The position numbers and the translations under genes were made by a program. A stretch of 64,000 nucleotides of DNA from Isoetes taiwanensis (Eukaryota > Streptophyta > Lycopodiopsida > Isoetales > Isoetaceae), in contig JAJEKV010000056.1 of assembly GCA_021234155.1 (NCBI GenBank), forward strand, positions 7,530,618 through 7,594,617, in the 5' to 3' direction. Below are positions 59,000 through 64,000 of the stretch, piece by piece. Position 1 is the stretch's first letter; each line of letters opens with the position of its first letter. The notes beneath the pieces were generated by a model. That model was not told where the DNA came from, did no database searches, and worked only from the letters and a program-made list of their open reading frames with translations.

Positions 59000-59450
59000 A
59001 TTGGAATCTATGTAAGTTTGAATTTGTGTTTGAGGGTTTAACTTTTTTGTGCTTGCTTCTGTATTCTATTGATAGGTAATTGAAGCTTGGCCAGTTTTGG
59101 TATTATCATTAAATTGGTTTCACATATATGATTTTTTGGCATTTTGGAACATTCTTTTGCGTGGCAACAATCATTCATGTTCTCTGTTATTCCCTTCTGT
59201 TTTGTGAATGTCATATCCTTCATCGCCCTGTTTTTGCTTTTCTGTTGAAGAGAAAATTGAGACCGGTGACAGATGCAAGCGAAAGTCGATGCTCTGCACC
59301 AACGCCACAATTTGCCAAAAGGTATGATAGATGTTGGGGAATTCAAATTTGTCGGTTGCAAGCAAGCTTTGCAAGCAAGTCACGAGGATCGATTTTTATG
59401 AACCCTAAGGATTCTATTTGACCGTATAAGGAGCTAATTTTTCTCGGCGT
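59000..59450 (+). other. Sequence right of the TRIM element, exon-like remnants
   Basis: Joining across the insertion gives ...GAGATTGG/AATCTATGTAAGTTTG, where a consensus donor lies 12 bp right of the TSD. The element therefore probably landed in or near an exon of an unidentified gene. A downstream open stretch (59250-59420: LRPVTDASESRCSAPTPQFA) may be another exon. Confidence 0.35.
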
Positions 59451-60001
59451 TTCTTTTCCGATGAATTTTCTTTGGCGTTTTGGGCACCTCAAACAATTAA
59501 GATGATATTTCGATTTGCTTTGAAAGTTGAATTGTTTGAAAGAAGTTGATTCTGCTGTGGATGCATTTTACGGTGAAGAGATGAGAAAGGAAGGATATTA
59601 AATAGTAACTAAATATGCCTTTCTTTTAAATGCACGAGAAGCGCTTAAGGAATTTGGTTTTCACGGATGGTCGCTTTGCTAACATACTTCATGAAAAATC
59701 AAAGTCGATTGTAGCACTCTTTTCACCTTTGTCGAATTGCCTTCTACACTATTTGCCATGGTTGAAATCATTTCCGTAATTAGGTGATTTTTATAGCTCC
59801 AAGTCGAGTTTCATTCTTTTCCTATAATTTCTTTCCGTCATATTGGTTCTAGCCATTTTTCTTCTTTCTACAAAGAGATTATTTTGATGGAGGTGACTAG
59901 AAACAATGGTTTTCAATTGGATAGAATCGAGCTTGATCACATACACAAGATAACTCTTCTTTACCATATACTTTTTTTATGCGGTGACTTACTTGTATCC
60001 C

Positions 60002-60634
60002 AAACAATGCGCCCCCATTCCTCCTCCTTTGGCCTTACGCTGCAGCCATTGCCGCCGAGGCCTGCCCGGCGGATGCGATGATGGATGGCGTTGGAGCAGC
60101 GGCGATGAAGGATGGCGCCCATGTGTGTGCTGGTGGATGTCCGCTGCGCCAAGATACACAGGGGTCTTTGGCGCCTTGGCGCAGGGGTCTGGTGGATGGG
60201 TGAGGAGGCACCTCCAGATGGGCGATTCCACTGGCGGTTTTACGGCGCCGCCTTCCTGCGTGTTCCGGGCGATTAGCATCAGGGCGTCTGTTTTCCAAAA
60301 ACCCGTTTGTGAAGAAGAGGTTACGGTTCGGAGTTGCTTGGTGAAGCTTTGCCTGCTGGAGGTATGAAGGTATGCTTGTTGCTTGTGCAACAGCATGGAT
60401 TTTTGGATCGGTGAGCAGCCATAGTCATCCTGGCAACGGTTTTTTCCCAGGTGGTTTTTAATCCGGGTCATGATGGTTGTGTTCTAGCTCACATTGTGCT
60501 TTGGTTTAAGGGCTTCGGCCCATGTTCTTGTTTGGACTTCGGTCCAGGACTTCGGTCCCTTATGTACTTGGTCCCATAACCCGATTGGGTTCCGTGGACG
60601 TTAAAAATTTTTCCTTCCTTTCTTCCTTTGTACA
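60002..60634 (+). mobile_element. Insertion of about 630 bp, GC-rich, class unknown
   Basis: The second copy (62390) reads TTGTATCCC|TTTGTACAGG continuously, while here the same two halves are separated by 633 bp. The insert starts AAACAATGCGCCCCC, is GC-rich (60015-60300) and ends with repeated CTTCGG..GGACTTCGGTCC hairpins and TTTTTCCTTCCTTTCTTCC. The pyrimidine-rich end and 3' hairpins suggest a 5'-truncated LINE- or SINE-like retroposon, but no poly-A or TSD is clear. Confidence 0.5.
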
Positions 60635-60999
60635 GGTTGCTCGTGGGGATATGACTTTGGTGACTGGAGTTCCCAACTCCGGGATAAGCGAATGGATTGA
60701 TATTGTGTAACTTAAGCAAGCTTAATGGTTGGAGATTTGCACTTTGCTCCATGGAAAACCCGGTAAATGTAATATTGCAACCTAGGACTTTGCATATTGT
60801 GCACTAGAAAAATCATTCAGTGTCAAGGATATGGCCCTAACACAATAATTTTGTGCTAGGGCCTCCCATGAAGGCAAGACATAGCATAAAGATAGGATCC
60901 ATTAATGCGTTCAATTATGGCGAAAACAAAACGTAGAAACGATTTAAGACCCTAATAGGATGTTGGAAGGAACATCGCTTTGTGACTGTAGTTGTAATC

Positions 61000-61555
61000 A
61001 TGAATAAGAATGATTATGCATTATAAATGATATATGACAGTTCAAGGAGGTTTATTTGTAGTTTCAATGCTGTAGAAAGACGAGCTTCCATGGCAATTCA
61101 GATGTAGTGATACGTACTCCTTATCCTTTGTAAGGTCTTATTTGGCAGCTAGCTGCTTAAGTTATAAATAAACAATAAAAAGATGGTGGTCTTGGTTAGC
61201 ATTGTTACCATTGTTGGTTCATGTAGGTTAACACATGCAAACAAGTAGTAGCACATGCAAACAAGTAGGTGCAACTGTAATCCTATCGCTTTAGTCGTCT
61301 CAGTAATACCATGGAGATAAAATTGGACCAGGAGTTAATGGGCCATGCGCTTTATAACAAATGTTTAAAATCAGATTGAGAACATCTTCACTAAGGTTAA
61401 TGCAAAGTCTCAATAGGACTAATGTAACATGTATTTTGCCTACTTAAGTTAAACAAATGTGCTGAAGCATTAGAGTAGCAGAATTTCTATTTGACTACAT
61501 AAGGAGCTAATTTTTCTCCGCGGTTTCTTTTCCAATGAATTTTCTTTGGCGTTTT
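61000..61555. other. Intergenic sequence, no feature
   Basis: Includes a small tandem (ACACATGCAAACAAGTAG twice, about 61232-61268). No ORF of note. Confidence 0.5.
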
Positions 61556-62790
61556 GGGATGATAGGACTCCCGCTAATTGCCAATATGAGGATGTGTTTG
61601 GCAATTCAATGAACCTGCAATTGATCGAAGAAAAGTGGTAATGATAGTGTTCAATGTGGCATGAATGTGAACATGGAGGTGGTTTTCAGATGAACCTGCA
61701 TGACAAATGGACTCATTAGCAAGATGTTAACTGCTGGATGGACATATGACAGCAGTTTTGTGGATTTTGTGGAGATTTGAAGTATCTTATGTGGAGCAAG
61801 GACCACTCTTGAGCAGATGAATGTGGAATGTATGTATTAGGATGCACCTGCATGTGAAAATAAAATCTGTTAGCTCAAATGAGTTGCTGTATATTTCGAT
61901 CTGCTTTGAAAGTTGAATTGTTTGAAAGAAGTTGATTCTGGTGTGGATGCATTTTACGGTGATAGAGATGAGAAAGGAAGGATATTAAATAGTAACTAAA
62001 TATGCTTTTTTTTTTATATGCAGGAAGAGCTAAGGAATTTGGTTTTCACAGATGGCTGCTTTGCTAACATACTTCATGAAAAACCAAAGTCAGTGTAGCA
62101 CTCTTGTCACCTTTGTCCAATTGCCTTCTACACTATTTGCCATGGTTGAAATCATTTCCGTAATTAGGTGATTTTTACAGCTCCAAGACAGAGTTTCATT
62201 CTTTTCCTATAAATTTTTTCCATCATATTGGTTCTAGCCATTTTTCTTCTTTCTACAAAGAGAGAGAGAAGATTATTTTGATGGAGGTAACTAGAAACAA
62301 TGGTTTTCAATTGGATAGAATCAGCTTGATAACATACACAAGATAACTCTTCTTTACCATATACTTTTTATGCGAGTGACTTACTTGTATCCCTTTGTAC
62401 AGGTTGCTCGTGGGGATATGACTTTGATGATTGGAAGGAAAAGCGAATGGATTGATATTGTGTGACTTAAGCAAGCTTAATGGTTGGAGATTTGCACTTT
62501 GCTCCATGGAAAACCCGGTAAATGTAATATTGCAACCTAGGCTTTTGCATATCGTGCGCTAGAAAAATCATTCAGTGTCAAGGATATGGCCCTAAAACAA
62601 TTACACACAATAATTTTGTGCTAGAGCCTCCCATGAAGGCAAGGCATAACATAAAGATAGGATCCATTAATGCGCTCAATTATGGCGAAAACAAAATGTA
62701 GAAAAGATTTAAGACCCTAATATAGAATTAGTGTTTAACAAGATTAACCTCGCCCTGATACCAATTATTACGAATGGACTCTTTTTTCTA

Positions 62791-63061
62791 CAAAACTATC
62801 AAACAGAGTTAAGCAAGTGTCAAACTATCATTTGGTGTCAAGAATATTGCCTTAACGCAATAAGTTTGTGTTAGGGCCTCAGGTGTACTAAATAGTATTT
62901 CTAGAGTGCACCCTTTTGTTAGCCGTTGATTTTAGAAAAGGGGGCAAATCCTGTGGTGGATATCCTCCCATTATTTTTAGGGTTTTTTTAGGGTTCAACT
63001 TGTTAACTTGTTTTGAATTATCCGTTCTTTCCATCTAGGCCTGCACAGGTTTAGGGTAGCT
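62791..63061. other. Upstream flank of the terminal gene fragment
   Basis: AT-rich, no element ends seen. A TTTTTTAGGG run and the context GTTTAGGGTAGCTATGG immediately precede the ATG at 63062. Confidence 0.4.
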
Positions 63062-63284
63062 ATGGCAGCAATGAAGAAAATGGAGTCGTCGGCCCAGGCT
63101 TTGCTGAAGAAACTAAAGGCACCATGGCAGATCACGGGCCCTATTGCTGGCCCTGAATACAAAGAACCCATTCCAGATATTACACTCTACCGCACATGTG
63201 CCAAAATTCGTGTGCAAAATATTATGCTTGGGTGGAGAAGCAACCTCTGTTTGCTGGGTTTTAGAATCTGCGTTCAACTATTTT
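63062..63284 (+). CDS. Short unrecognised ORF before the FLD-like exon
   Basis: From ATG at 63062: MAAMKKMESSAQALLKKLKA, PWQITGPIAGPEYKEPIP, DITLYRTCAKIRVQ. The beginning looks like a real N-terminus of a small plant protein, but not like the FAD-binding or SWIRM part of an LSD1 protein. The frame decays after about residue 52. It may be the first exon of another gene truncated next to the FLD-like sequence, or a chimeric exon. Confidence 0.4.
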
Positions 63285-63313
63285 GATGTGAGCGAAATTG
63301 GCTAGATGCTATT

Positions 63314-64000
63314 TTCTATGGAAAAACTGTTCATACCATAAGATATGGAAGTGGTGGTGTGCAGGTTATTACGGCAGACCAGGTATTTGAAGGAGATATG
63401 GTGTTGTGTACAGTTCCTCTCGGAGTTTTGAAGCGTAGAGCTGTAACTTTTGAGCCAGAACTACCACAAAGAAAGCTTGAAGCAATCAATAGACTGGGAT
63501 TTGGACTGCTCAATAAGGTTGCGATGTTGTTTCCATATATATTTTGGGGTCCAGAATTAGATACCTTTGGGCGATTGGCTGACGGGGGAGAGTTCTTCCT
63601 CTTCTACAGTTATGCTGTAGTATCCGGAGGTCCACTTCTAATTGCTCTTGTGGTTGGTGAAGCTGCTATAAACTTTGAGAAAATGCCACCTCTGGAGGCA
63701 GCCCAGCGCGTCTTATCTGTTTTGAGAGGTATTCATCTACTTATCCATTCCTATTAAATATAGTTTCATCTGTCTTTAAAATATATTTTCCTATAGCTTT
63801 AAAATTGGCTCATTAATCTTCGTCTGTTTCTCTGCAGCAATTTATCAACTGAAAGGAATATCTGTTCCCGATCCCATTCAGACTGTGTGTACACGATGGG
63901 GTAGTGATCCTCTTTGTTATGGATCATATTCTAATGTTGCAGTTGGGGCATCTGGAGATGATTACGACATCTTGGCAGAAAAAAGAGTTTTTACATATGA
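63314..64000 (+). CDS. FLOWERING LOCUS D / LSD1-like amine oxidase, partial
   Basis: The reading begins FYGKTVHTIRYGSGGVQ (63314), then FEGDMVLCTVPLGVLKRR, LEAINRLGFGLLNKVAMLFP, GEFFLFYSYAVVSGGPLLIA. After a 109-bp phase-1 intron (63729-63837) it reads GISVPDPIQTVCTRWGSDP, YGSYSNVAVGASGDDYDILA. This is the substrate half of the flavin amine oxidase domain of plant LSD1 homologues (histone H3K4 demethylases), closest in my memory to FLD. The SWIRM domain and the N-terminal FAD-binding part are not upstream. After ILAE the expected SVGDGR.FFAGEAT is replaced by KRVFTY. The copy is probably a 5'-truncated fragment; the window ends before the C-terminus. Confidence 0.7.
63729..63837 (+). other. 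Intron of the FLD-like gene
   Basis: 109 bp, GTATTC...TTTCTCTGCAG, phase 1. Splicing joins SVLR to AIYQLKG, restoring the family alignment, so the locus was duplicated at DNA level rather than retroposed. Confidence 0.8.

Larger units (their letters stand above)
59450..62790. repeat. Further copies of the PPR-linked repeat, tandem and nested
   Basis: 59470-59998 and 61500-62395 are copies of one sequence (CGTTTTGGG.., GAAGTTGATTCTG..TGTGGATGCATTTTAC, GCTTGATCACATACACAAGAT). 60640-61000 and 62400-62790 also match each other (GGTTGCTCGTGGGGATATGA, AATTTTGTGCTAG.GCCTCCCATGAAGG). So a unit of about 2 kb is duplicated. Its inverse occurs at 30240-30726. 61560-61890 is the short repeat inserted in the second copy only. 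No gene. Confidence 0.75.

Noticed and set aside
59989-60471. Proline/arginine-rich ORFs on both strands
   Set aside because: Products of the GC-rich insertion; frames on both strands overlap and no domain is visible.

Overview
This is a eukaryotic nuclear window with land-plant character. It shows GT-AG introns, LTR retrotransposons with plant-type signals, plant-style Helitrons, degraded PPR and R2R3-MYB fragments, a FLOWERING LOCUS D-like amine oxidase and a CDPK-like kinase. Very low gene density, heavy nesting of mobile elements, abundant PPR debris and two divergent DUF7869-type genes suggest a large seed-free plant genome, most likely a fern. A gymnosperm cannot be excluded from sequence alone.

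Region by region: 1-13387 is a composite repeat whose inverted, partly rearranged copy lies at 50133-53110. Inside the left arm sit two Helitrons of one family in opposite orientation: H2 at 2759-7548 (minus) and H1 at 9600-12462 (plus). Both start with TC, end with a hairpin plus CTAG, and sit exactly between A and T. Unfilled versions of both sites occur elsewhere in the window. H2 carries exons of an unrecognised host gene. 13388-14960 holds a hAT transposase remnant and a (TTTTCG)n tract. 15137-30726 is a tandemly duplicated PPR-pseudogene unit. Its second copy is split by two head-to-tail elements of an unclassified family, A (18599-28623) and B (28624-29672), also inserted at A|T without target duplication. 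Element A is in turn interrupted by a 5.9 kb Ty3/gypsy chromovirus (22638-28548; 519-bp LTRs, ACGAC target duplication) whose LTRs contain a tRNA-like Pol III promoter module.

30727-43084 is the least conventional region. It has two divergently oriented genes of the DUF7869 (transposase-like, RNase H-like motif) type, a mirrored array of 32-bp palindromes, scattered GCGC-x-GGCGCG palindromes, a spliced exon resembling a CACTA-associated domain, and unrecognised spliced genes. 43087-48175 is a truncated Ty1/copia element (minus strand; 506-bp LTR, iMet PBS) invaded by a 1.7 kb LTR of another retrotransposon.

48176-50520 is a mosaic of gene fragments (MYB exon, intron-containing STE20/fray2-like kinase exons, PPR). 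The only apparently intact cellular gene is a single-exon protein kinase at 53834-54865. After it come unassigned sequence, a 1.56 kb non-autonomous LTR element (57441-58999) with perfect signals, and more copies of the PPR-linked repeat (59450-62790). The window closes inside a partial FLD-like gene (63314 onward). Apart from the kinase, and possibly the FLD-like locus, the window is a record of nested transposition rather than a set of cooperating genes.
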